Assembly: GCF_002214185.1 (NCBI RefSeq)
Contig: NZ_CP022161.1
Location: 10,299,486 to 10,363,485 of the forward strand
Reading direction: 5' to 3'
From: Streptomyces capitiformicae
Lineage (GTDB): Bacteria; Actinomycetota; Actinomycetes; Streptomycetales; Streptomycetaceae
DNA length: 64,000 nt
Shown here: positions 26,116 to 34,105 of the stretch, one piece after another
Layout: each line of letters opens with the position of its first letter
Position numbering within the stretch: position 1 is the stretch's first letter
Translations under genes and position numbers: made by a program
The notes under the pieces: generated by a model
Told to the model about the DNA's origin: nothing
Databases searched by the model: none
Seen by the model: only the letters and a program-made list of their open reading frames with translations

Positions 26116-26574
26116 GTGAGTGATCTGGAAGTTCGTAACTCTTCCTGCGGGCGTGGCGTGTTCGCCCTCCGAAGTTTCCAGGAAGGGGAGGTGGTCCAAC
26201 GATGTCCTGTCATGGTTGTTCCTCCGACGGAGTGCCAGTATCGGCGGGTCATTCGAGCCCTTTCTTTCTATAGCTATACCTGGACGGAGCCGCATTGGCC
26301 GGGGCGGGGAACGGCGATCTGTCTGGGGTACGGCTCGCTGTTCAACAATTCAGATGACGACCCGAATCTGACATGGATGCCTGACCCTGACAGCGCTCGA
26401 GCGATCGTCTTCAGTGCGAAACGCGACATTGCGGTCGGCGAGGAACTCACCCACAGCTACAACTGGTCGGAAGAGCACGCCAAGATCGGCTTCGGGCCTA
26501 CCGACATCGACGGTTTGCCTATCGTGGAGTCGGCGTCCGCTGCGGGCGCGGGGAATTCCCGCGAAGGAAGGTGA
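26116..26574 (+). CDS. Small SET-domain protein, first of a pair
   Basis: A 152-residue protein with the compact SET fold. SCGRGVFALRSFQEGEVV is the N-terminal SET motif, GYGSLFNNSDDDPNLTW takes the place of the NHSxxPN cofactor loop, and VGEELTHSYNW is the ELxxDY-like catalytic Tyr segment. SET enzymes methylate Lys using S-adenosylmethionine. The catalytic Asn-His pair is altered (NNS rather than NHS), so activity needs care. GTG 26116 has GGAAGG ahead. It is somewhat less G/C-rich than its flanks, suggesting transfer. It lies between the precursor array and the azole-forming genes, with its paralogue six bases downstream. Confidence 0.8.
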   Translation: MSDLEVRNSSCGRGVFALRSFQEGEVVQRCPVMVVPPTECQYRRVIRALSFYSYTWTEPHWPGRGTAICLGYGSLFNNSDDDPNLTWMPDPDSARAIVFSAKRDIAVGEELTHSYNWSEEHAKIGFGPTDIDGLPIVESASAAGAGNSREGR

Positions 26575-26580
26575 TCGAGG

Positions 26581-27060
26581 ATGAACGGGCTCGAGATTCG
26601 TGACACGGCGCATGGCCGTGGGGTGTTTGCGACCTGTGCTTTCCGGGTGGGTGATGTGGTCGAGCGCTGTCCGGTGGTGCTGGTCCCGCCGGCCGAACTG
26701 GTATTCGTTCCGCACGTGCGCGCTCTTGCCTATAGTTGGTTTCATTGGGTTCAGCCGCACTGGGAGAAGGGCGGTGGCGCCATCTGCCTGGGGTACGGCG
26801 CTCTGTACAACTCCTGTGACGAACCGAACCTCTCTTGGGACAGTGCTGCTGATGAGGAGCGCGTGATCGTCTTCACCGCGCTGCGTGATATCGAGCCAGG
26901 CGAGGAACTGACCTACAAGTACGCCTGGCCCGACTGGGTCGCGCGCACGGGATTCGGTCCAATCGACGCCGACGGCCTACCGCTCCAGGTGCCGCGGCGT
27001 TCCCAGGTGGCTATGAACAACTCATCTGCGGCATTCGCCACGACGCATCTCGTACCTTAG
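26581..27060 (+). CDS. Small SET-domain protein, second of a pair
   Basis: A 159-residue paralogue of the preceding gene, alike along its whole length: AHGRGVFATCAFRVGDVV, a GYGALYNSCDEPNLSW loop (NSC in place of NHS) and PGEELTYKYAWPDW. The last 25 residues are unlike the first copy. The start ATG 26581 has GAGG ahead and lies six bases after the first copy's stop, so the pair is co-translated. Two diverged copies could act on different precursors or form a heterodimer. A protein-lysine methylase unrelated to RiPPs is the alternative. Confidence 0.8.
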   Translation: MNGLEIRDTAHGRGVFATCAFRVGDVVERCPVVLVPPAELVFVPHVRALAYSWFHWVQPHWEKGGGAICLGYGALYNSCDEPNLSWDSAADEERVIVFTALRDIEPGEELTYKYAWPDWVARTGFGPIDADGLPLQVPRRSQVAMNNSSAAFATTHLVP

Positions 27061-27166
27061 CCGTCGAGGTCTCGACGGGTTATTTCACGGATGCGTAGCC
27101 GCCTTGCTCGGCAAGACATTCAGGGCATCAGCTCTGGCCTGCCCATCGAAATCGACGGAGAACGGG

Positions 27167-27535
27167 ATGTCACCGATGGAGCCTGATGGCAGAGCCGTTT
27201 TCGTCAACGGCTACACCAAGATCCTCACCGGTGCGTGGTCGAGCGAGGAGTTCTCGCTACGGCTGGAGGCCGACCCGGTGTCGGTTCTCGCCGAGAACGG
27301 GCTCGCCGTCGAGGCGGGCTCGCGTGTCGATATCGTCCGGATCCGCGACGGGGAACCCGATCTCCAGACCCAGATGCAGCTCTGGGAGATCGGACGCCGG
27401 TCGGGCCACTACGTCCTCTACGTACCGGAGCTCCCCCAACTGGATGTCCGTGACCTCGCGGACGAGGAACTCGGCGGCCTCGCCGGCGGTGGAGGCACCA
27501 GCTACTGCTGCAACCCGTGCTGCTGCCAGTCCTGA
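27167..27535 (+). CDS. Nitrile-hydratase-type leader peptide with Cys-rich core (azole RiPP precursor)
   Basis: A 122-residue precursor with a long folded leader resembling the alpha subunit of nitrile hydratase (NHLP family). FSLRLEADPVSVLAENGLAV and VDIVRIRDGEPD are the family segments, ending DVRDLADEELGGLAGG. The core GGTSYCCNPCCCQS holds five Cys plus Thr and Ser, ideal for conversion to thiazoles and oxazoles. ATG 27167 with GGAGAACGGG ahead is preferred over an upstream start. The next genes encode the cyclodehydratase, the dehydrogenase and the matching NHLM export system. The product class (thiazole/oxazole-modified microcin) follows from family knowledge; the structure is unknown. 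Confidence 0.9.
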   Translation: MSPMEPDGRAVFVNGYTKILTGAWSSEEFSLRLEADPVSVLAENGLAVEAGSRVDIVRIRDGEPDLQTQMQLWEIGRRSGHYVLYVPELPQLDVRDLADEELGGLAGGGGTSYCCNPCCCQS

Positions 27536-27556
27536 GCCGTCTCTACTCCACGTTGG

Positions 27557-29824
27557 ATGGACCCTGTGTTCGACAAGCCACGCCTCAGGGCGCACCTGAC
27601 GGCAAGGACCTCCGGATCTGCGCGGGTCTTCCTCATCGCGGAGGACCGTTACCACCTGGTCCACGGCGTCGCTGCCGCGGCGGTCGTGCCCTACCTGGAC
27701 GGCACGCACACCCTGGCGGACATTGTCGAAGCGACCAGCGCGGAGATCAGCTACACCGACTGCGTTCTGGCCCTGGCGACCTTCTTCACCTCCGGCCATC
27801 TCACCGAGGGTGAGGTGACCGACCTTCACGCCGACGCCGCTTGGGAGGCGCGTGGCGTGTCGGGCGCCGAGGCAGCACGTCGCTTGGCCTCGCGGACCGT
27901 GACGCTGGTGCGGGTGGGGGAACCACCTGTGGAGGACATCGTGACCGCGTTGCGGACCTGCGGTGTCCGAGTGCGAGTGGGCGATCCGTCGCCGGAGCGC
28001 GGACCGGTCGTGGTGGTGACCGACGAGTACCTGGATCCCCGGCTTTCCGAGCTCGACGCAGTGTTCCGTGCCGAGGGCCGTTCCTGGCTGCTGGCCAAAC
28101 CGACCGGTCTCGAGGTCTGGGTCGGACCGTACTTCCGTCCTGGACTCACCGGGTGCTGGCATTGCCTCGCCGAACGGCTGGACGGCAACCGGCCGATCGG
28201 GCAGTACCTGCGGATGTCCACGGGCGACCAGGAACCCGTCCGAGCCTCGATCGCGGCGTCGCCCGCGTCCCTTGGGCTGGCCGCGTACCTCATCGCGAAC
28301 GTGGTCACCGCCATGCTGATCGACGACAAACTCCCGGAGCTGGAAGGGGTTCTGCTGTCGGTACGCACGACGACGCTGGAGTCCGAACGGCACGAGCTGG
28401 TCCGCCGGCCGCAGTGCCCCGCGTGCGGCAGCCCTACGTCGGTTGTGCCCGCGAAGATCGAACTCACCGATGGGTACGTGCCCGTCGCGCTCGAGGGCGG
28501 ACGGCGGACCGTGCCGGTCGAGGCAACCCACCGGCGGCTGGCGAAGCACGTCAGCCGGCTGCTCGGAGCCGTCAGCACCCTGCGGCCGGTGGACGGCACG
28601 CGTGAAGGCGTCGCGCACAACTATGTGGCGGGCCACAACTTCGCCGTACGGCCGCACAACCTGGAGGTGCTGCGCCGCACGCTGCGTGGGCAGAGCGGCG
28701 GGAAGGGGCACAGCGACATACAGGCCAGGACAGGCGCGCTCTGCGAGGCGCTCGAGCGGTACTGCGGCGTGTGGCGCGGCGACCAGCCGATCACCACAGC
28801 CGGCCTGGCCGCGCTCGGTGAAACAGCAGTGGCGCCCAACAACCTGCTCCTGTTCTCAGAACAACAGTACGAGCGCCGCCTCAGGTGGAACGCGTCCCCT
28901 GCCGCCGGACGGCTGCACACCGTGCCTGTGCCGCTGGACCCGTTCCGGCCGATCAGCTGGAGCACCGCCTGGTCGCTGACCCACGAGCGGGAACGGCTGG
29001 TACCAGCCGGGTACGCCTGGTTCGGCCACCCCGACCTGGACGAGCACGGGTACTGCGTGCCGGATGCCAACGGCAACGCGGCGGGCAACACGATCGAAGA
29101 GGCTGTGCTCCAAGGGTTCTGCGAACTCATCGAGCGCGACGGCGTCGCGCTGTGGTGGTACAACAGGGCGCTGCGGCCCGGGTTCGACCTCGACAGCCTG
29201 TGTGATCCGCTCGTCGACCGGCTCCGCGGGTTCCACGCCGAGCAGGGGCGTGAGATCTGGGTGCTCGACCTCACCACCGACCTCGGCGTACCGACGTTCG
29301 CCGCGGTGTCGCGGCGGGTCGACCACCCGGTGCAGGACGTGCTGCTCGGCTTCGGCGCGCATCTGGACGTGCGCATCGCGGTCCTGCGCGCGCTGTCCGA
29401 GCTCAACCAGTTCCTGCCGAGCGTCGCCGAGCGGCGGCCCGACGGGAGCTCCGTGTACCGCGAGGACGACAAGTCCATCGTGGACTGGCTGACGACCGTG
29501 CGAGTCGAGCAGGAGCCCTGGCTGCTCCCGAGCCCGTCGGCGCCCACCTCGCTCACGACCTACCCCGTCCTGGGGGGCGAGGACCTTGCCGAGGACGTGC
29601 GGCTTTGCGTGCGTATCGCCCAGCGCGCCGGCCTTGAGATGATCGTCCTCGACCAGACCCGGCCGGACATCGAGCTGGCTGTGGTGAAGGTCATGGTCCC
29701 CGGCCTGAGGCACTTCTGGCGCAGGCTCGGCCCCGGCAGGCTGTACGACGTCCCGGTCCGGCTCGGCTGGCTCGACACCCCGACGACCGAGGACGGGTGC
29801 AACCCCGTCAGCGTCTTCGTGTGA
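27557..29824 (+). CDS. ThiF-like/YcaO fused cyclodehydratase
   Basis: This enzyme converts Cys, Ser and Thr of the core into azolines using ATP. Of 755 residues, about 1-330 form the leader-binding ThiF-like (ocin_ThiF) domain with two zinc pairs (GCWHCLAERLDGNRP and CPACGS). About 380-755 form the YcaO domain with QARTGALCEALERYCGV and NTIEEAVLQGFCELIERDG, the Glu-rich ATP/Mg sites. The C-terminus NPVSVFV lacks the PxPxP ending common in this family, which is unusual. ATG 27557 lies 21 bases after the precursor stop, with little ribosome site, so coupling is likely. Homologues are found with SagB-type partners, as here. Confidence 0.93.
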   Translation: MDPVFDKPRLRAHLTARTSGSARVFLIAEDRYHLVHGVAAAAVVPYLDGTHTLADIVEATSAEISYTDCVLALATFFTSGHLTEGEVTDLHADAAWEARGVSGAEAARRLASRTVTLVRVGEPPVEDIVTALRTCGVRVRVGDPSPERGPVVVVTDEYLDPRLSELDAVFRAEGRSWLLAKPTGLEVWVGPYFRPGLTGCWHCLAERLDGNRPIGQYLRMSTGDQEPVRASIAASPASLGLAAYLIANVVTAMLIDDKLPELEGVLLSVRTTTLESERHELVRRPQCPACGSPTSVVPAKIELTDGYVPVALEGGRRTVPVEATHRRLAKHVSRLLGAVSTLRPVDGTREGVAHNYVAGHNFAVRPHNLEVLRRTLRGQSGGKGHSDIQARTGALCEALERYCGVWRGDQPITTAGLAALGETAVAPNNLLLFSEQQYERRLRWNASPAAGRLHTVPVPLDPFRPISWSTAWSLTHERERLVPAGYAWFGHPDLDEHGYCVPDANGNAAGNTIEEAVLQGFCELIERDGVALWWYNRALRPGFDLDSLCDPLVDRLRGFHAEQGREIWVLDLTTDLGVPTFAAVSRRVDHPVQDVLLGFGAHLDVRIAVLRALSELNQFLPSVAERRPDGSSVYREDDKSIVDWLTTVRVEQEPWLLPSPSAPTSLTTYPVLGGEDLAEDVRLCVRIAQRAGLEMIVLDQTRPDIELAVVKVMVPGLRHFWRRLGPGRLYDVPVRLGWLDTPTTEDGCNPVSVFV

Positions 29825-29834
29825 AGGCGCCACC

Positions 29835-31139
29835 GTGATCACCAATGAGATCTCGCTGCGGCCAGGGGTACGGGTACGGCCCGACACGGACGGGTTGGTC
29901 CGGGTGTTCTCCCCGTTCGGCGGTGTACGGCTCGGCGAGCACAGCCGGAACGTGCTCGACCGGCTGGCCGCGGGTCCGTGCGACCTGGTTGAGCTGCTGA
30001 CGCCGGACGTGACCGGGGCGCACGCGCTGCTGGGCCGGCTCGGCGCCCGCGGTTTTCTGCGCACGACGATGTACCACGACGGGCGGCCGCTGCTGTCGTT
30101 CCCCGGTTCCCCCATGGTGTGTTCCACCCGGGGACAGCTGGTCCTGTCGCGGTTCGCGCTCGTCCACCGCGAGGACGACCGGCTGGTGCTGGAGTCCTCC
30201 CGCACGGGTGTGGTCGTTGAGGTGCACGACACCGCTCTGCTGAACGTGCTCGCCGAACCGGCGCGGTACCCATGGGCGGCGCCCGTGGTGGACGTCTTGG
30301 CGGCCCAGGGGTTCCTCGTCCCCGCGGAGGCCGAGCATGACGATTTCGACCTCGCCAAGTGGAGTCCGCATGAGCTGTGGTTTCACACCCGCAGCCATGC
30401 GGGTGACGACGGGCGGCCGTGGGGCGGCACGCGCTGGGCCGAAGGCCGGTTCGAACCGTTGCCTGCCCACCGGCCGGAGTTCCCGGGCCCCGTGGTGGAG
30501 CTGTCGGAGCCGGGCGTGCCGGACGTGCCCGTCGTGGGGCGCACGGTCCGCGCGCAGGACCACGCGAACCCCATGACGCTCGATCAGCTCTCGGAGTTCC
30601 TGCACCGCACCGTCCGCATCCGTCGCGTGTGGACGGACGGCGTCGCGGATCTGGTGGAACGTCCCTTCCCCTCCGGTGGAGCACTGCACGAACTGGAGAT
30701 CTACCCGGTCGTGACAACCGTGCGGGGCCTGCACCCGGGGCTCTACCACTACGACTCCGCCCGACACGTGCTGCACCTGGTTCGCGAGGACGGCCCGCTC
30801 GTGCGTCGGCTTGCCGACCACGCGACCAGGGCCGCGAACCTCGATCGCGCGCCGCAGGTCCTGCTCGTGATCAGTGCGAGGTTCGGACGCGTGATGTGGA
30901 AGTACCAGTCAATGGCGTACGCGCTGACATTGAAGAACACCGGCGTGCTGACGGCCGCGATGTACGCCGTCGCCACCGCGATGGGCCTCGCGCCGTGCGC
31001 GGTCGGCGGTAGCGACAGCGGGCTGTTCGCCCGCGCGACCGGCCTGGACGCGACGAAGGAGTCGACCGTGGGCGAGTTCATGCTCGGCTCGGCCCCCGTC
31101 GGTGTCGGACCAAGAGAAAGGAGTAGTAGCCAGTGGTAA
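29835..31139 (+). CDS. SagB-type FMN dehydrogenase (azoline oxidase)
   Basis: A 434-residue enzyme that oxidises azolines to aromatic thiazoles or oxazoles using FMN. The N-terminal 200 residues are a winged, partner-binding region. The C-terminal nitroreductase-like domain (about 235-434) carries RTVRIRRVW, PSGGALHELEIYPVV, LYHYDSARHVLHLVR and a KNTGVLTAAMYAVATAMGLA helix typical of SagB and McbC-like oxidases. The Lys-Tyr pair in WKYQSMAYAL matches the catalytic motif described for McbC/BcerB enzymes. GTG 29835 follows the cyclodehydratase by ten bases, and its stop overlaps the next gene. Confidence 0.92.
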   Translation: MITNEISLRPGVRVRPDTDGLVRVFSPFGGVRLGEHSRNVLDRLAAGPCDLVELLTPDVTGAHALLGRLGARGFLRTTMYHDGRPLLSFPGSPMVCSTRGQLVLSRFALVHREDDRLVLESSRTGVVVEVHDTALLNVLAEPARYPWAAPVVDVLAAQGFLVPAEAEHDDFDLAKWSPHELWFHTRSHAGDDGRPWGGTRWAEGRFEPLPAHRPEFPGPVVELSEPGVPDVPVVGRTVRAQDHANPMTLDQLSEFLHRTVRIRRVWTDGVADLVERPFPSGGALHELEIYPVVTTVRGLHPGLYHYDSARHVLHLVREDGPLVRRLADHATRAANLDRAPQVLLVISARFGRVMWKYQSMAYALTLKNTGVLTAAMYAVATAMGLAPCAVGGSDSGLFARATGLDATKESTVGEFMLGSAPVGVGPRERSSSQW

Positions 31140-31945
31140 CTATAAGGTTTCGGAGCAAAGCGCTCGACAGGCTCAACCAACGTGATGACCTCGACGCGCC
31201 TGCGGAGCTGACTCGTCCGCGCACCTGGATCGCGCTCGTAGTCGTCGCGGTGCTGGTGGTCGGCGGCGGAGTCTGGGCGATGAACGCTGAGTTGCCCCGC
31301 AAAGTCGCCGCGTCGGGCATCCTCACCTATTCGGAGGGCAGTTTCTCCCTGCAGAGCCCGGTGTCGGGGCAGATCAACGGTGTCTACGTCGACCAGGGCG
31401 ACACCTTTCCCGCCGGCACACCTATATTCAGTGTCCAGGTCGGCAAACGCGTCGAGGTGGTCAAGGCGATCACGGGCGGTCGGATCACCGCGATGCTCGG
31501 CAAGCTCGGCCAGGTGATCTCCGCTGGTTCCGAGCTGGCGGTGGTCGAGCGGATCGACGGCAAGAACGACCAGCTTGTCGCGGTGCTGTACGTACCCACC
31601 ACCGATGCGGGTCAGGTGCGCAAGGGCAGTCAGGTCGACCTCGCCGTGCGCTCGGCGCCCGCACAGGAGTACGGCGTCCTGCGCGGCGTGGTGCAGTCGA
31701 TCAGCCAGTTCACCGAGAGCAGGCAGCAGATCACGGACTTCCTCGGCGACGATCAGCTCGGCGAGCAGTTCTCCAGCCAGGGCCAGCCGCTGAAGGTCGT
31801 CGTGAAGCTCCTACCGCGTCAGACTGCCAGCGGCTATGAGTGGTCGACCCAGTCCGGTCCGCCCTTCCGTATCGACTCCCGGACGCTGGTCGACGGGGCG
31901 CTGTACCTGCCCCCGATCAAGCCGATCGACTGGGTGGTGCTGTAG
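31133..31945 (+). CDS. HlyD-like membrane fusion protein of the NHLM export system
   Basis: A 270-residue accessory protein with one N-terminal membrane helix (TWIALVVVAVLVVGGGVWAM, about 30-50) and a periplasm-facing-type biotinyl/lipoyl beta-barrel. SFSLQSPVSGQINGVYVDQG and FPAGTPIFSV are the half-motifs of the fold, and GRITAMLGKLGQVISAG is the second. It should dock on the ABC exporter and guide the mature peptide out; in a Gram-positive cell this is an extracytoplasmic adaptor. GTG 31133 overlaps the dehydrogenase stop by seven bases. Confidence 0.88.
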   Translation: MVTIRFRSKALDRLNQRDDLDAPAELTRPRTWIALVVVAVLVVGGGVWAMNAELPRKVAASGILTYSEGSFSLQSPVSGQINGVYVDQGDTFPAGTPIFSVQVGKRVEVVKAITGGRITAMLGKLGQVISAGSELAVVERIDGKNDQLVAVLYVPTTDAGQVRKGSQVDLAVRSAPAQEYGVLRGVVQSISQFTESRQQITDFLGDDQLGEQFSSQGQPLKVVVKLLPRQTASGYEWSTQSGPPFRIDSRTLVDGALYLPPIKPIDWVVL

Positions 31946-34105
31946 ATGAGCACCACTTACCGGAAGGTCCAAACGCCCAGTGTCCTCCAGATGGAGGTGG
32001 TGGAGTGCGGCGCCGCCAGCCTCGCGATGGTGCTTGCCTATTACAGGCGTTTCGTGCCGCTGGAAGAGCTCCGTGTGGCGTGCGGCGTCTCCCGCGACGG
32101 TTCCAAGGCGTCCAACCTGATCAAGGCCGCGCGCAGCTACGGCATGGTCGCCAAGGGCATGCAGCTCACACCGGAGTCACTGGCCGGCATCAAGCCACCA
32201 GCCATCGTCTTCTGGGAGTTCAACCACTTCATAGTCCTGGAAGGCATCGGACGTCGGTGGGGCAAGCCGGTCGTGTATGTCAACGACCCGGCGGAGGGCC
32301 GCCGGGTGCTGACCGCGGAGGAGTTCGACGAGGGCTTCACCGGCGTCGCTCTGCTGATGGAGCCGGGTGACGATTTCAAGCCCGGCGGGCGCCGCCCTGG
32401 CATCCTCGCCGGTTTGCCCGCGCGGTTGCGCGGCACCGGGGGCATGGTCCTGCTCGGTGCGCTCGCGAGCCTGCTGCTGATGGTGCTCGGCGTCGCCACC
32501 CCCGCCTTCACCCGCGCCTACGTGGACAATGTGCTGCTGGGCGGGGACACCTCGATCCTGATGCCGCTCGCGTTGCTGATGGCCTGCACCGTGGCGGGCA
32601 CGGTCGCGCTGACCGCGTTGCGCCAGTCCTTCCTGGTCCGCGCACAGATCACCAGCGCCACGCTCAGCAGCGCACGCTTCCTGCGGCACCTGTTCCGGCT
32701 GCCGCTGCAGTTCTTCGCCCAGCGAAGCGCCGCCGACCTGACCAGCCGCATGAGCTCCAACGAGAATGTGGCGCAGATGCTGTCACGCGACCTGAGCGGT
32801 GTCGTCGTCGACGCGCTGGTCGTGCTGCTGTACGCGGGCTTGCTATGGAGCTACAACCCCGAACTCACCATGCTCGGTGTGGCGATGGCCTTGTTGAACG
32901 TGGTGGCACTGCGGACAGTCGCCCGCCTCCGCTCGACCCGAGTGCACAAGCTCGCGGCGGACGAGTCCACGATGATCGGCGTGTCCTACAACGGACTTGA
33001 GCTCATCGAGACGCTGAAGGCCACTGGCGGGGAGAACGAGTACTTCCGCAAGTGGGCCGGAGCGTACGCGAAGGTGCTGACCGGCGAACAGCGGACCGCG
33101 ACGCCCACTGCAGTGCTGTCGGTCGTCGCGCCCACGCTCGCGGCACTCAACAGCGCGATGATCCTGCTGGTCGGTGGCCTGCAAGCGGTCGAAGGACACA
33201 TCACGATCGGCGTGCTGGTGGCGTTCCAAGCATTGATCACGTCGTTCACCGGCCCGATCACCCAGCTCACCGGCACCATGGGGCAGATTCAGGACTTCGG
33301 CGTCGATGTGGCGCGCCTGCGTGACGTCGAGAACTTCCCGCCCGAGGACATCGACGAGGCTGTAGAACCGGAGCGCGTACGCAAGCTGGACGGCCGGGTC
33401 CGGTTCGACGACGTGACCTTCGGATACAGCCCGCTGGGCGTACCGCAGCTGGCAGACTTCACGCTTGAGGTCGGGCCTGGCGAACAGATCGCGCTGGTGG
33501 GCGGATCCGGCAGCGGCAAGTCCACGGTGTCCCGCCTGATGGCAGGCCACTACCAGCCGTGGAACGGCGCGGTGTTGGTCGACGGGCTGCCCAGGACAGC
33601 CATCCCCCGCAGTGTCCTCGCCGCGTCGGTGGCGTTCGTGGATCAGGAGATCTTCCTCTTCGAGGGCACCGTGCGGGACAACGTGACACTGTGGGACACC
33701 ACGATCAACGACGACGAGGTCGTCGCCGCGCTGAAGGACGCCGAAGTCTACGACGTGGTCTCCGGCCGCAAGGGCGGCATCCACAGCCGCGTACTCGAGG
33801 ACGGCCGCAATTTCTCCGGCGGCCAGCGGCAGCGCCTGGAGATCGCCAGGGCGCTCGTCCGCGCGCCGAGCGTGCTGGTGCTCGACGAGGCCACCAGCGC
33901 GCTGGACGCAGAGACGGAGCGGCGCATCACCGCCAACCTCCGGCGACGCGGTTGCGCGACCGTGGTGATCGCGCACCGGCTGTCCACCATCCGCGACAGC
34001 GACGAAATCCTGGTGCTGAACAAGGGAAGCGTCGTGGAACGGGGTAAGCACGACGACCTCGTCCTGGCAGGCGGGCCGTACGCCGAGTTGATCAGGGAGC
34101 ACTGA
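31946..34105 (+). CDS. C39 peptidase / ABC exporter of the NHLM type
   Basis: A 719-residue peptide exporter that removes GG-leaders during transport. The N-terminal C39 Cys protease (about 1-140) shows Cys in QMEVVECGAASLAMVL, His in FWEFNHFIVLEG and Asp in YVNDPAEG, so the catalytic set is intact. Six membrane helices (about 165-430) follow, then the ATPase with Walker A GGSGSGKST, signature FSGGQRQRLEIARAL and Walker B VLVLDEATSALD. The start directly follows the stop of the HlyD-like gene. It could process both the azole precursor (LGGLAGG) and the three tandem precursors (LDGVAGG), which share the cleavage pattern. Confidence 0.93.
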   Translation: MSTTYRKVQTPSVLQMEVVECGAASLAMVLAYYRRFVPLEELRVACGVSRDGSKASNLIKAARSYGMVAKGMQLTPESLAGIKPPAIVFWEFNHFIVLEGIGRRWGKPVVYVNDPAEGRRVLTAEEFDEGFTGVALLMEPGDDFKPGGRRPGILAGLPARLRGTGGMVLLGALASLLLMVLGVATPAFTRAYVDNVLLGGDTSILMPLALLMACTVAGTVALTALRQSFLVRAQITSATLSSARFLRHLFRLPLQFFAQRSAADLTSRMSSNENVAQMLSRDLSGVVVDALVVLLYAGLLWSYNPELTMLGVAMALLNVVALRTVARLRSTRVHKLAADESTMIGVSYNGLELIETLKATGGENEYFRKWAGAYAKVLTGEQRTATPTAVLSVVAPTLAALNSAMILLVGGLQAVEGHITIGVLVAFQALITSFTGPITQLTGTMGQIQDFGVDVARLRDVENFPPEDIDEAVEPERVRKLDGRVRFDDVTFGYSPLGVPQLADFTLEVGPGEQIALVGGSGSGKSTVSRLMAGHYQPWNGAVLVDGLPRTAIPRSVLAASVAFVDQEIFLFEGTVRDNVTLWDTTINDDEVVAALKDAEVYDVVSGRKGGIHSRVLEDGRNFSGGQRQRLEIARALVRAPSVLVLDEATSALDAETERRITANLRRRGCATVVIAHRLSTIRDSDEILVLNKGSVVERGKHDDLVLAGGPYAELIREH

